Shown here: one piece after another, positions 12,259-24,574 of the stretch
Position numbering within the stretch: the first letter of the stretch is position 1
How the letters are laid out: every line of letters begins with the position of its first letter
Notes under the pieces: generated by a model
Told to the model about the DNA's origin: nothing
What the model saw: the letters and a program-made list of their open reading frames with translations, nothing else
Database searches by the model: none
Assembly: GCA_039707655.1 (NCBI GenBank)
Contig: CM077673.1
Span: forward strand, 3,110,001-3,174,000
Origin: Elymus sibiricus
Lineage: Eukaryota; Streptophyta; Magnoliopsida; Poales; Poaceae
Reading direction: 5' to 3'
DNA length: 64,000 bases
Translations under genes and position numbers: made by a program

Positions 12259-14653
12259 GTTTTCTATGCTATTACTCACTCATTTTGGGTCCCGGGGCGA
12301 TCCAAATGTTCGCGGAACCCCGGAGTCCGCTTACTGGGACCTCGCCAAAACTCGCAGATTTTGTCCATTCTGACCAGATTTCTATGCTATTATTCACTGT
12401 TTTTTTGTTGTCGTGGTCGTCCGAACTTTCGGGGAAGCCCGTCGACCGGTTACGGGGACCTGGCCAAAACTAGCAGATTTTGCCTGTTCCGGCCAGTTTT
12501 CTATGCTACTACTCACTAATTTTGGGTCTCGAGGCGATCCAAACGTTCGGGGAACCCCGGGGTCCGCTTACGGGGACTTCGCCAAAACTCGCAGATTGTT
12601 CCATTCTTACCAGTTTTTTGTGCTATTATTCACTGTTTTTTGGTTGTCGTTGTCGTCCAAACGTTCGGGGAAGCCCGTGGACCGGTTACGGGGACCTCGC
12701 CAAAAGTCGCATATTTGGTCCATTCTTACCTGTTTTCTATGCTATTACTCAGTGATTTTGGTTCCCGGGGCGATCCAAATGTTCGGGGAACCCCGGAGTC
12801 CGCTTACTGGGACCTCGCCAAAACTCACAGATTTTGTCCATTCTGACCAGATTTCTATGCTATTATTCACTGTTTTTTGTTGTCGTGGTCGTCCGAACAT
12901 TCGGGGAGGCCCGTGGACCGGTTACAGGGACCTCGCCAAAACTAGCAGATTTTGCTTGTTCCGGCCAGTTTTCTATACTACTACTCACTACTTTGGGTCT
13001 GGGGGCGATCCAAACGTTCGGGGAACCCCGGGGTCCGCTTACGGGCACCTCGCCAAAACTCGCAGATTTGGTCCATTCTGACCAGTTTTCTATGCTATTA
13101 TTCTCTGTTTGTGGTTGTCGTGGTCGTCCCAACATTTGGGGATGTCCGGGGTCCGGTTACGGGGACCTCGCCAAAACTCGCAGATTTGGTCCATTCTTAC
13201 CAGTTTTCTATGCTATTATTCACTGTTTTTTGGTTGTCGTGGTCGTCCGAACGCTCGGGGAAGCCCGGGGTCCGGTTACGGGGACCTCGCAAAAACTCGC
13301 AGATTTGGTCCATTCTTACCAGTTTTCTATGCTATTACTCACTCATTTTGGGTCCCTGGGCGATCCAAATGTTCGGGGAACCCCGGGGTCGGCTTATGGG
13401 GAGCTCGCCAAAACTCGCAGATTTTGTCCATTCTGACCAGATTTCTATGCTATCATTCACTGTTTTTCGGTAGTCGTGGTCGTCCGAACGTTCGGGGAAG
13501 CCCGGGGTGCGGTTACGGGGACCTCGCCAAAACTAGCAGATTTTGTGTGTCCCGGCTAGTTTTCTATGCTACTACTCACTAATTTTGGGTCCCGGGGCGA
13601 TCCAAACGTCCGGGGAACCCCGGGGTCCGCATATGGGGACCGGGCCAAAACTCGCAGATTTGGTCCATTCTTACCAGTTTTCTATGCTATTATTCACTGG
13701 TTTTTGGTAGTTGTGGTCGTCCGAACATTCGGGGAAGCTCGGGATGCGGTTACGGGGACCTCGCCAAAACTAACAGATTTTGTCTGTTCCGGCCAGTTTT
13801 CTATGCTATTACTAACTGATTTTGGGTCCCGGGGTGATCCAAACGTTCGGGGAACCCCGGGGTCCGCTTACGGGGACTTCGCCAAAACTCGCAGATTTGG
13901 TCCATTCTTACCAGTTTTCTGTGCTATTATTCACTGTTTTTTGGTTGTCGTGGTCGTCCGAACATTCGGGGAAGCCCGGGGTCCGGTTACGGGGACTTCG
14001 CCAAAACTCACAGATTTGGTCCATTCTTACCAGTTTTCTGTGCTATTATTCACTGTTTTTTGGTTGTCGTGGTCGTCCAAATGTTCGGGAAAGCCCGTGC
14101 ACCGGTTACGGGGACCTCGCCAAAACTCGCAGATTTGGTCCATTCTTACCAGTTTTCTGTGCTATTATTCACTGTTTTTGGTTGTCGTGGTCGTCCGAAC
14201 GTTCGGGGAAGCCCGTGGACCGGTTATGGGGACCTCGCCAAAACTCGCAGATTTGGTCCATTCTTACCTGTTTTCTATGCTATTACTCACTCATTTTGGG
14301 TCCCGGGGCGATCCAAATGTTCGGGGAACCCCGGAGTCCGCTTACTGGGACCTCGCCAAAACTCGCAGATTTTGTCCATTCTGACCAGATTTCTATGCTA
14401 TTATTCACTATTTTTTTGTTTTCGTGGTCGTCCGAACTTCCGGGGAGGCCCGTGGACCGGTTACGGGGACCTCGCCAAAACTAGCAGATTTTGCCTGTTC
14501 CGGCCAGTTTTCTATGCTACTACTCACTAATTTTGGGTCTCGAGGCGATCCAAATGTTCGGGGAACCCCGGGGTCCGTTTACGGGCACCTCGCCAAAACT
14601 CGCAGATTTGGTCCATTCTGACCAGTTTTCTATGCAATTATTCACTGTTTTTG

Positions 14654-16188
14654 GTTGTCGTGGTCGTCCCAACATTTGGGGATGCCCGGGGTTGGTTACG
14701 GGGACGTCGCCAAAACTCGCAGATTTGGTCCATTCTTACCAGTTTTGTATTCTATTATTCACTGTTTTTGGTTGTCGTGGTCGTCCCAACATTTGGGGAT
14801 GCCCGGGGTCCGGTTACGGGGATCTCCCCAAAACTCGCAGATTTGGTCCATTCTTACCAGTTTTCTATGCTATTATTCACTGTTTTTTGGTTGTCGTGGT
14901 CGTCCGAACGTTTGGGGAAGCCCGGGGTCCGGTTACGGGGACCTCGCAAAAATTCGCAGATTTGGTCCATTCTTACCAGTTTTCTATGCTATTACTCACT
15001 CATTTTCGGTCCCGGGCGATCCAAATGTTCGGGGAATCAGGGGGTCCGCTTATGGGGAGCTCGCCAAAACTCACAGATTTTGTCCATTCTGACCAGATTT
15101 CTATGCTATCATTCACTGTTTTTCGGTAGTCGTGGTCGTCCGAACGTTCGGGGAAGCCCGGGGTGCGGTTACGGCGACCTCGCCAAAACTAGCAGATTTT
15201 GTGTCCCGGCTAGTTTTCTATGCTACTACTCACTAATTTTGGGTCCCGGGGCGATCCAAACGTCCGGGGAACCCCGGGGTCCGCATACGGGGACCGGGCC
15301 AAAACTCGCAGATTTGGTCCATTCTTACCAGTTTTCTATGCTATTATTCACTGGTTTTTGGTAGTTGTGGTCGTCCGAACGTTCGGGGAAGCTCGGGATG
15401 TGGTTACGGGGACCTCGCCAAAACTAACAGATTTTGTCTGTTCCGGCCAGTTTTTTATGCTATTACTAACTGATTTTGGGTCCCGAGGTGATCCAAACGT
15501 TCGGGGAACCCCGGGGTCTGCTTACGGGGACTTCGCCAAAACTCGCAGATTTTGTCCATTCTTACCAGATTTCTGTGCTATTATTCACTGTTTTTTTGTT
15601 GTCGTGGTCGTCCAAACGTTCGGGGAAGCCCGTGGACCGGTTACGGGGACCTCGCCATAACTCGCAGATTTGGTCCATTCTTACCAGTTTTCTGTGCTAT
15701 TATTCACTGTTTTTGGTTGTCGTGGTCGTCCGAACGTTCGGGGAAGCCCGTGGACCGGTTATGGGGACCTCGCCAAAACTCGCAGATTTGGTCCATTCTT
15801 ACCTGTTTTCTATGCTATTACTCACTCATTTTGGGTCCCGGGGCGATCCAAATGTTCGCGGAACCCCGGAGTCCGCTTACTGGGACCTCGCCAAAACTCG
15901 CAGATTTTGTCCATTCTGACCAGATTTCTATGCTATTATTCACTATTTTTTTGTTGTCGTGGTCGTCCGAACTTTCGGGGAGGCCCGTGGACCGGTTACG
16001 GGGACCTCGCCAAAACTAGCAGATTTTGCCTGTTCCGGCCAGTTTTCTATGCTACTACTCACTAATTTTGGGTCTCGAGGCGATCCAAATGTTCGGGGAA
16101 CCCCGGGGTCCGTTTACGGGCACCTCGCCAAAACTCGCAGATTTGGTCCATTCTGACCAGTTTTCTATGCTATTATTCACTGTTTTTG
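14654..16188 (+). repeat. 13-mer HOR copy 1 (1535 bp)
   Basis: First regular unit after zone 1. One G is missing in class 4 (TCCCGGGCGATCC near 15,010), giving 1535 bp. Private changes are ACGGCGACC near 15,173, CCAGTTTTTTATGC near 15,450 and CGCCATAACTCGC near 15,655. It shares GGGATGTGGTT in class 7 with copy 2. Confidence 0.92.
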
Positions 16189-17724
16189 GTTGTCGTGGTC
16201 GTCCCAACATTTGGGGATGCCCGGGGTTGGTTACGGGGACGTCGCCAAAACTCGCAGATTTGGTCCATTCTTACCAGTTTTGTATTCTATTATTCACTGT
16301 TTTTGGTTGTCGTGGTCGTCCCAACATTTGGGGATGCCCGGGGTCCGGTTACGGGGATCTCCCCAAAACTCGCAGATTTGGTCCATTCTTACCAGTTTTC
16401 TATGCTATTATTCACTGTTTTTTGGTTGTCGTGGTCGTCCGAACGTTTGGGGAAGCCCGGGGTCCGGTTACGGGGACCTCGCAAAAATCCGCAGATTTGG
16501 TCCATTCTTACCAGTTTTCTATGCTATTACTCACTCATTTTCGGTCCCGGGGCGATCCAAATGTTCGGGGAATCAGGGGGTCCGCTTATGGGGAGCTCGC
16601 CAAAACTCACAGATTTTGTCCATTCTGACCAGATTTCTATGCTATCATTCACTGTTTTTCGGTAGTCGTGGTCGTCCGAACGTTTGGGGAAGCCCGGGGT
16701 GCGGTTACGGGGACCTCGCCAAAACTAGCAGATTTTGTGTCCCGGCTAGTTTTCTATGCTACTACTCACTAATTTTGGGTCCCGGGGCGATCCAAACGTC
16801 CGGGGAACCCCGAGGTCCGCATACGGGGACCGGGCCAAAACTCGCAGATTTGGTCCATTCTTACCAGTTTTCTATGCTATTATTCACTGGTTTTTGGTAG
16901 TTGTGGTCGTCCGAACGTTCGGGGAAGCTCGGGATGTGGTTACGGGGACCTCGCCAAAACTAACAGATTTTGTCTGTTCCGGCCAGTTTTCTATGCTATT
17001 ACTAACTGATTTTGGGTCCCGAGGTGATCCAAACGTTCGGGGAACCCCGGGGTCTGCTTACGGGGACTTCGCCAAAACTCGCAGATTTGGTCCATTCTTA
17101 CCAGATTTCTGTGCTATTATTCACTGTTTTTTTGTTGTCGTGGTCGTCCAAACGTTCGGGGAAGCCCGTGGACCGGTTACGGGGACCTCGCCAAAACTCG
17201 CAGATTTGGTCCATTCTTACCAGTTTTCTGTGCTATTATTCACTGTTTTTGGTTGTCGTGGTCGTCCGAACGTTCGGGGAAGCCCGTGGACCGGTTATGG
17301 GGACCTCGCCAAAACTCGCAGATTTGGTCCATTCTTACCTGTTTTCTATGCTATTACTCACTCATTTTGGGTCCCGGGGCGATCCAAATGTTCGGGGAAC
17401 CCCGGAGTCCGCTTACTGGGACCTCGCCAAAACTCGCAGATTTTGTCCATTCTGACCAGATTTCTATGCTATTATTCACTATTTTTTTGTTGTCGTGGTC
17501 GTCCGAACTTTTGGGGAGGCCCGTGGACCGGTTACGGGGACCTCGCCAAAACTAGCAGATTTTGCCTGTTCCGGCCAGTTTTCTATGCTACTACTCACTA
17601 ATTTTGGGTCTCGAGGCGATCCAAATGTTCGGGGAACCCCGGGGTCCGTTTACGGGCACCTCGCCAAAACTCGCAGATTTGGTCCATTCTGACCAGTTTT
17701 CTATGCTATTATTCACTGTTTTTG
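16189..17724 (+). repeat. 13-mer HOR copy 2 (1536 bp)
   Basis: Complete unit. It carries GGGATGTGGTT (shared with copy 1) and CGCAAAAATCCGCAG near 16,483 (shared with copy 3). Private changes are ACGTTTGGGGAAG in class 5 near 16,681 and CCCCGAGGTCC near 16,810. Confidence 0.93.
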
Positions 17725-18668
17725 GTTGTCGTGGTCGTCCCAACATTTGGGGATGCCCGGGGTTGGTTACGGGGACGTCGCCAAAACTCGCAGATTTGGT
17801 CCATTCTTACCAGTTTTGAATTCTATTATTCACTGTTTTTGGTTGTCGTGGTCGTCCCAACATTTGGGGATGCCCGGGGTCCGGTTACGGGGATCTCCCC
17901 AAAACTCGCAGATTTGGTCCATTCTTACCAGTTTTCTATGCTATTATTCACTGTTTTTTGGTTGTCGTGGTCGTCCGAACGTTTGGGGAAGCCCGGGGTC
18001 CGGTTACGGGGACCTCGCAAAAATCCGCAGATTTGGTCCATTCTTACCAGTTTTCTATGCTATTACTCACTCATTTTCGGTCCCGGGGCGATCCAAATGT
18101 TCGGGGAATCAGGGGGTCCGCTTATGGGGAGCTCGCCAAAACTCACAGATTTTGTCCATTCTGACCAGATTTCTATGCTATCATTCACTGTTTTTCGGTA
18201 GTCGTGGTCGTCCGAACGTTCGGGGAAGCCCGGGGTGCGGTTACGGGGACCTCGCCAAAACTAGCAGATTTTGTGTCCCGGCTAGTTTTCTATGCTACTA
18301 CTCACTAATTTTGGGTCCCGGGGCGATCCAAACGTCCGGGGAACCCCGGGGTCCGCATACGGGGACCGGGCCAAAACTCGCAGATTTGGTCCATTCTTAC
18401 CAGTTTTCTATGCTATTATTCACTGGTTTTTGGTAGTTGTGGTCGTCCGAACGTTCGGGGAAGCTCGGGATGCGGTTACGGGGACCTCGCCAAAACTAAC
18501 AGATTTTGTCTGTTCCGGCCAGTTTTCTATGCTATTACTAACTGATTTTGGGTCCCGAGGTGATCCAAACGTTCGGGGAACCCCGGGGTCTGTTTACGGG
18601 CACCTCGCCAAAACTCGCAGATTTGGTCCATTCTGACCAGTTTTCTATGCTATTATTCACTGTTTTTG
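17725..18668 (+). repeat. Shortened HOR copy 3 (944 bp, 8 monomers)
   Basis: Classes 1-7 are followed by a single 8/13 hybrid, so five monomers (592 bp) are missing. It shares CGCAAAAATCCGCAG with copy 2. A private change is CCAGTTTTGAATTC near 17,812. Confidence 0.93.
18552..18668 (+). repeat. 8/13 hybrid monomer at deletion joint
   Basis: The head is class 8 (GGGTCCCGAGGTGATCC, GGGGTCTG) and from about 18,593 it is class 13 (TTTACGGGCACCTCGCC, then CTGACCAGTTTTC). The two parents are both type B and align in the same phase, as expected for unequal crossing-over between misaligned units. Confidence 0.88.
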
Positions 18669-20085
18669 GTTGTCGTGGTCGTCCCAACATTTGGGGATGC
18701 CCGGGGTTGGTTACGGGGACGTCGCCAAAACTCGCAGATTTGGTCCATTCTTACCAGTTTTGTATTCTATTATTCACTGTTTTTGGTTGTCGTGGTCGTC
18801 CCAACATTTGGGGATGCCCGGGGTCCGGTTACGGGGATCTCCCCAAAACTCGCAGATTTGGTCCATTCTTACCAGTTTTCTATGCTATTATTCACTGTTT
18901 TTTGGTTGTCGTGGTCGTCCGAACGTTTGGGGAAGCCCGGGGTCCGGTTACGGGGACCTCGCAAAAATTCGCAGATTTGGTCCATTCTTACCAGTTTTCT
19001 ATGCTATTACTCACTCATTTTCGGTCCCGGGGCGATCCAAATGTTCGGGGAATCAGGGGGTCCGCTTATGGGGAGCTCGCCAAAACTCACAGATTTTGTC
19101 CATTCTGACCAGATTTCTATGCTATCATTCACTGTTTTTCGGTAGTCGTGGTCGTCCGAACGTTCGGGGAAGCCCGGGGTGCGGTTACGGGGACCTCGCC
19201 AAAACTAGCAGATTTTGTGTCCCGGCTAGTTTTCTATGCTACTACTCACTAATTTTGGGTCCCGGGGCGATCCAAACGTCCGGGGAACCCCGGGGTCCGC
19301 ATACGGGGACCGGGCCAAAACTCGCAGATTTGGTCCATTCTTACCAGTTTTCTATGCTATTATTCACTGGTTTTTGGTAGTTGTGGTCGTCCGAACGTTC
19401 GGGGAAGCTCGGGATGCGGTTACGGGGACCTCGCCAAAACTAACAGATTTTGTCTGTTCCGGCCAGTTTTCTATGCTATTACTAACTGATTTTGGGTCCC
19501 GAGGTGATCCAAACGTTCGGGGAACCCCGGGGTCTGCTTACGGGGACTTCGCCAAAACTCGCAGATTTGGTCCATTCTTACCAGTTTTCTGTGCTATTAT
19601 TCACTGTTTTTGGTTGTCGTGGTCGTCCGAACGTTCGGGGAAGCCCGTGGACCGGTTATGGGGACCTCGCCAAAACTCGCAGATTTGGTCCATTCTTACC
19701 TGTTTTCTATGCTATTACTCACTCATTTTGGGTCCCGGGGCGATCCAAATGTTCGGGGAACCCCGGAGTCCGCTTACTGGGACCTCGCCAAAACTCGCAG
19801 ATTTTGTCCATTCTGACCAGATTTCTATGCTATTATTCACTATTTTTTTGTTGTCGTGGTCGTCCGAACTTTCGGGGAGGCCCGTGGACCGGTTACGGGG
19901 ACCTCGCCAAAACTAGCAGATTTTGCCTGTTCCGGCCAGTTTTCTATGCTACTACTCACTAATTTTGGGTCTCGAGGCGATCCAAATGTTCGGGGAACCC
20001 CGGGGTCCGTTTACGGGCACCTCGCCAAAACTCGCAGATTTGGTCCATTCTGACCAGTTTTCTATGCTATTATTCACTGTTTTTG
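18669..20085 (+). repeat. Shortened HOR copy 4 (1417 bp, 12 monomers)
   Basis: The class 8 head runs into the class 9 tail, with the joint in the box near 19,550-19,590 (GACTTCGCC followed by CCAGTTTTCTGTGC), so one monomer is lost. The remaining order is unchanged. Confidence 0.92.
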
Positions 20086-21502
20086 GTTGTCGTGGTCGTC
20101 CCAACATTTGGGGATGCCCGGGGTTGGTTACGGGGACGTCGCCAAAACTCGCAGATTTGGTCCATTCTTACCAGTTTTGTATTCTATTATTCACTGTTTT
20201 TGGTTGTCGTGGTCGTCCCAACATTTGGGGATGCCCGGGGTCCGGTTACGGGGATCTCCCCAAAACTCGCAGATTTGGTCCATTCTTACCAGTTTTCTAT
20301 GCTATTATTCACTGTTTTTTGGTTGTCGTGGTCGTCCGAACGTTTGGGGAAGCCCGGGGTCCGGTTACGGGGACCTCGCAAAAATTCGCAGATTTGGTCC
20401 ATTCTTACCAGTTTTCTATGCTATTACTCACTCATTTTCGGTCCCGGGGCGATCCAAATGTTCGGGGAATCAGGGGGTCCGCTTATGGGGAGCTCGCCAA
20501 AACTCACAGATTTTGTCCATTCTGACCAGATTTCTATGCTATCATTCACTGTTTTTCGGTAGTCGTGGTCGTCCGAACGTTCGGGGAAGCCCGGGGTGCG
20601 GTTACGGGGACCTCGCCAAAACTAGCAGATTTTGTGTCCCGGCTAGTTTTCTATGCTACTACTCACTAATTTTGGGTCCCGGGGCGATCCAAACGTCCGG
20701 GGAACCCCGGGGTCCGCATACGGGGACCGGGCCAAAACTCGCAGATTTGGTCCATTCTTACCAGTTTTCTATGCTATTATTCACTGGTTTTTGGTAGTTG
20801 TGGTCGTCCGAACGTTCGGGGAAGCTCGGGATGCGGTTACGGGGACCTCGCCAAAACTAACAGATTTTGTCTGTTCCGGCCAGTTTTCTATGCTATTACT
20901 AACTGATTTTGGGTCCCGAGGTGATCCAAACGTTCGGGGAACCCCGGGGTCTGCTTACGGGGACTTCGCCAAAACTCGCAGATTTGGTCCATTCTTACCA
21001 GTTTTCTGTGCTATTATTCACTGTTTTTGGTTGTCGTGGTCGTCCGAACGTTCGGGGAAGCCCGTGGACCGGTTATGGGGACCTCGCCAAAACTCGCAGA
21101 TTTGGTCCATTCTTACCTGTTTTCTATGCTATTACTCACTCATTTTGGGTCCCGGGGCGATCCAAATGTTCGGGGAACCCCGGAGTCCGCTTACTGGGAC
21201 CTCGCCAAAACTCGCAGATTTTGTCCATTCTGACCAGATTTCTATGCTATTATTCACTATTTTTTTGTTGTCGTGGTCGTCCGAACTTTCGGGGAGGCCC
21301 GTGGACCGGTTACGGGGACCTCGCCAAAACTAGCAGATTTTGCCTGTTCCGGCCAGTTTTCTATGCTACTACTCACTAATTTTGGGTCTCGAGGCGATCC
21401 AAATGTTCGGGGAACCCCGGGGTCCGTTTACGGGCACCTCGCCAAAACTCGCAGATTTGGTCCATTCTGACCAGTTTTCTATGCTATTATTCACTGTTTT
21501 TG
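20086..21502 (+). repeat. Shortened HOR copy 5 (1417 bp, 12 monomers)
   Basis: Same 8/9 hybrid as copy 4 (near 20,965-21,005), at exactly 1417 bp offset. I noticed no base difference between copies 4 and 5, so the shortened unit itself was duplicated. Confidence 0.92.
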
Positions 21503-23038
21503 GTTGTCGTGGTCGTCCCAACATTTGGGGATGCCCGGGGTTGGTTACGGGGACGTCGCCAAAACTCGCAGATTTGGTCCATTCTTACCAGTTTTGTATT
21601 CTATTATTCACTGTTTTTGGTTGTCGTGGTCGTCCCAACATTTGGGGATGCCCGGGGTCCGGTTACGGGGATCTCCCCAAAACTCGCAGATTTGGTCCAT
21701 TCTTACCAGTTTTCTATGCTATTATTCACTGTTTTTTGGTTGTCGTGGTCGTCCGAACGTTTGGGGAAGCCCGGGGTCCGGTTACGGGGACCTCGCAAAA
21801 ATTCGCAGATTTGGTCCATTCTTACCAGTTTTCTATGCTATTACTCACTCATTTTCGGTCCCGGGGCGATCCAAATGTTCGGGGAATCAGGGGGTCCGCT
21901 TATGGGGAGCTCGCCAAAACTCACAGATTTTGTCCATTCTGACCAGATTTCTATGCTATCATTCACTGTTTTTCGGTAGTCGTGGTCGTCCGAACGTTCG
22001 GGGAAGCCCGGGGTGCGGTTACGGGGACCTCGCCAAAACTAGCAGATTTTGTGTCCCGGCTAGTTTTCTATGCTACTACTCACTAATTTTGGGTCCCGGG
22101 GCGATCCAAACGTCCGGGGAACCCCGGGGTCCGCATACGGGGACCGGGCCAAAACTCGCAGATTTGGTCCATTCTTACCAGTTTTCTATGCTATTATTCA
22201 CTGGTTTTTGGTAGTTGTGGTCGTCCGAACGTTCGGGGAAGCTCGGGATGCGGTTACGGGGACCTCGCCAAAACTAACAGATTTTGTCTGTTCCGGCCAG
22301 TTTTCTATGCTATTACTAACTGATTTTGGGTCCCGAGGTGATCCAAACGTTCGGGGAACCCCGGGGTCTGCTTACGGGGACTTCGCCAAAACTCACAGAT
22401 TTGGTCCATTCTTACCAGATTTCTGTGCTATTATTCACTGTTTTTTTGTTGTCGTGGTCGTCCAAACGTTCGGGGAAGCCCGTGGACCGGTTACGGGGAC
22501 CTCGCCAAAACTCGCAGATTTGGTCCATTCTTACCAGTTTTCTGTGCTATTATTCACTGTTTTTGGTTGTCGTGGTCGTCCGAACGTTCGGGGAAGCCCG
22601 TGGACCGGTTATGGGGACCTCGCCAAAACTCGCAGATTTGGTCCATTCTTACCTGTTTTCTATGCTATTACTCACTCATTTTGGGTCCCGGGGCGATCCA
22701 AATGTTCGCGGAACCCCGGAGTCCGCTTACTGGGACCTCGCCAAAACTCGCAGATTTTGTCCATTCTGACCAGATTTCTATGCTATTATTCACTATTTTT
22801 TTGTTGTCGTGGTCGTCCGAACTTTCGGGGAGGCCCGTGGACCGGTTACGGGGACCTCGCCAAAACTAGCAGATTTTGCCTGTTCCGGCCAGTTTTCTAT
22901 GCTACTACTCACTAACTTTGGGTCTCGAGGCGATCCAAATGTTCGGGGAACCCCGGGGTCCGTTTACGGGCACCTCGCCAAAACTCGCAGATTTGGTCCA
23001 TTCTGACCAGTTTTCTATGCTATTATTCACTGTTTTTG
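21503..23038 (+). repeat. 13-mer HOR copy 6 (1536 bp)
   Basis: Full 13-mer restored. Class 8 has CTCACAGATTTGG near 22,395, a zone 1 form, and class 11 has GTTCGCGGAACC. The tail before class 13 reads CACTAACTTTGGG, the first of a run of four units with this mark. Confidence 0.93.
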
Positions 23039-24574
23039 GTTGTCGTGGTCGTCCCAACATTTGGGGATGCCCGGGGTTGGTTACGGGGACGTCGCCAAAA
23101 CTCGCAGATTTGGTCCATTCTTACCAGTTTTGTATTCTATTATTCACTGTTTTTGGTTGTCGTGGTCGTCCCAACATTTGGGGATGCCCGGGGTCCGGTT
23201 ACGGGGATCTCCCCAAAACTCGCAGATTTGGTCCATTCTTACCAGTTTTCTATGCTATTATTCACTGTTTTTTGGTTGTCGTGGTCGTCCGAACGTTTGG
23301 GGAAGCCCGGGGTCCGGTTACGGGGACCTCGCAAAAATTCGCAGATTTGGTCCATTCTTACCAGTTTTCTATGCTATTACTCACTCATTTTCGGTCCCGG
23401 GGCGATCCAAATGTTCGGGGAATCAGGGGGTCCGCTTATGGGGAGCTCGCCAAAACTCACAGATTTTGTCCATTCTGACCAGATTTCTATGCTATCATTC
23501 ACTGTTTTTCGGTAGTCGTGGTCGTCCGAACGTTCGGGGAAGCCCGGGGTGCGGTTACGGGGACCTCGCCAAAACTAGCAGATTTTGTGTCCCGGCTAGT
23601 TTTCTATGCTACTACTCACTAATTTTGGGTCCCGGGGCGATCCAAACGTCCGGGGAACCCCGGGGTCCGCATACGGGGACCGGGCCAAAACTCGCAGATT
23701 TGGTCCATTCTTACCAGTTTTCTATGCTATTATTCACTGGTTTTTGGTAGTTGTGGTCGTCCGAACGTTCGGGGAAGCTCGGGATGCGGTTACGGGGACC
23801 TCGCCAAAACTAACAGATTTTGTCTGTTCCGGCCAGTTTTCTATGCTATTACTAACTGATTTTGGGTCCCGAGGTGATCCAAACGTTCGGGGAACCCCGG
23901 GGTCTGCTTACGGGGACTTCGCCAAAACTCGCAGATTTGGTCCATTCTTACCAGATTTCTGTGCTATTATTCACTGTTTTTTTGTTGTCGTGGTCGTCCA
24001 AACGTTCGGGGAAGCCCGTGGACCGGTTACGGGGACCTCGCCAAAACTCGCAGATTTGGTCCATTCTTACCAGTTTTCTGTGCTATTATTCACTGTTTTT
24101 GGTTGTCGTGGTCGTCCGAACGTTCGGGGAAGCCCGTGGACCGGTTATGGGGACCTCGCCAAAACTCGCAGATTTGGTCCATTCTTACCTGTTTTCTATG
24201 CTATTACTCACTCATTTTGGGTCCCGGGGCGATCCAAATGTTCGGGGAACCCCGGAGTCCGCTTACTGGGACCTCGCCAAAACTCGCAGATTTTGTCCAT
24301 TCTGACCAGATTTCTATGCTATTATTCACTATTTTTTTGTTGTCGTGGTCGTCCGAACTTTCGGGGAGGCCCGTGGACCGGTTACGGGGACCTCGCCAAA
24401 ACTAGCAGATTTTGCCTGTTCCGGCCAGTTTTCTATGCTACTACTCACTAACTTTGGGTCTCGAGGCGATCCAAATGTTCGGGGAACCCCGGGGTCCGTT
24501 TACGGGCACCTCGCCAAAACTCGCAGATTTGGTCCATTCTGACCAGTTTTCTATGCTATTATTCACTGTTTTTG
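23039..24574 (+). repeat. 13-mer HOR copy 7 (1536 bp)
   Basis: Complete unit with GTTCGGGGAACC in class 11 and CACTAACTTTGGG near 24,447. Confidence 0.94.

Larger units (their letters stand above)
9726..14600 (+). repeat. Segmental duplication with 7570 bp offset, copy 2
   Basis: Partner of 2156-7030. Differences are sparse single-base changes, such as TTTGTGGTTGTCG at about 13,108 against TTTTTGGTTGTCG at 5538, and GGCCAAAACTAGC at about 12,462 against CGCCAAAACTAGC. The right end coincides with the start of the regular 13-mer array, so the zone 1/zone 2 change of regime lies at this duplication edge. Confidence 0.85.
1..14653 (+). repeat. Zone 1: mosaic satellite region with irregular HOR structure
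   Basis: The monomer classes are those of the 13-mer array downstream, but their order changes from block to block and no single period runs through. The class 1 marker monomer (CGGGGTTGGTTACGGGG) recurs at about 344, 3537, 8149, 11,107 and 14,654, giving spacings of 3193, 4612, 2958 and 3547 bp. These are whole numbers of monomers (27, 39, 25 and 30). Extra monomer forms absent from the 13-mer occur here, such as 9a (CGCAAACACTCGAAG) and 9b (GTGCACCGG). Hybrid monomers mark past unequal exchanges. I infer an older or less homogenised flank of the 13-mer array, or a zone where several HOR types were shuffled. There are no genes in this stretch. Confidence 0.88.
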
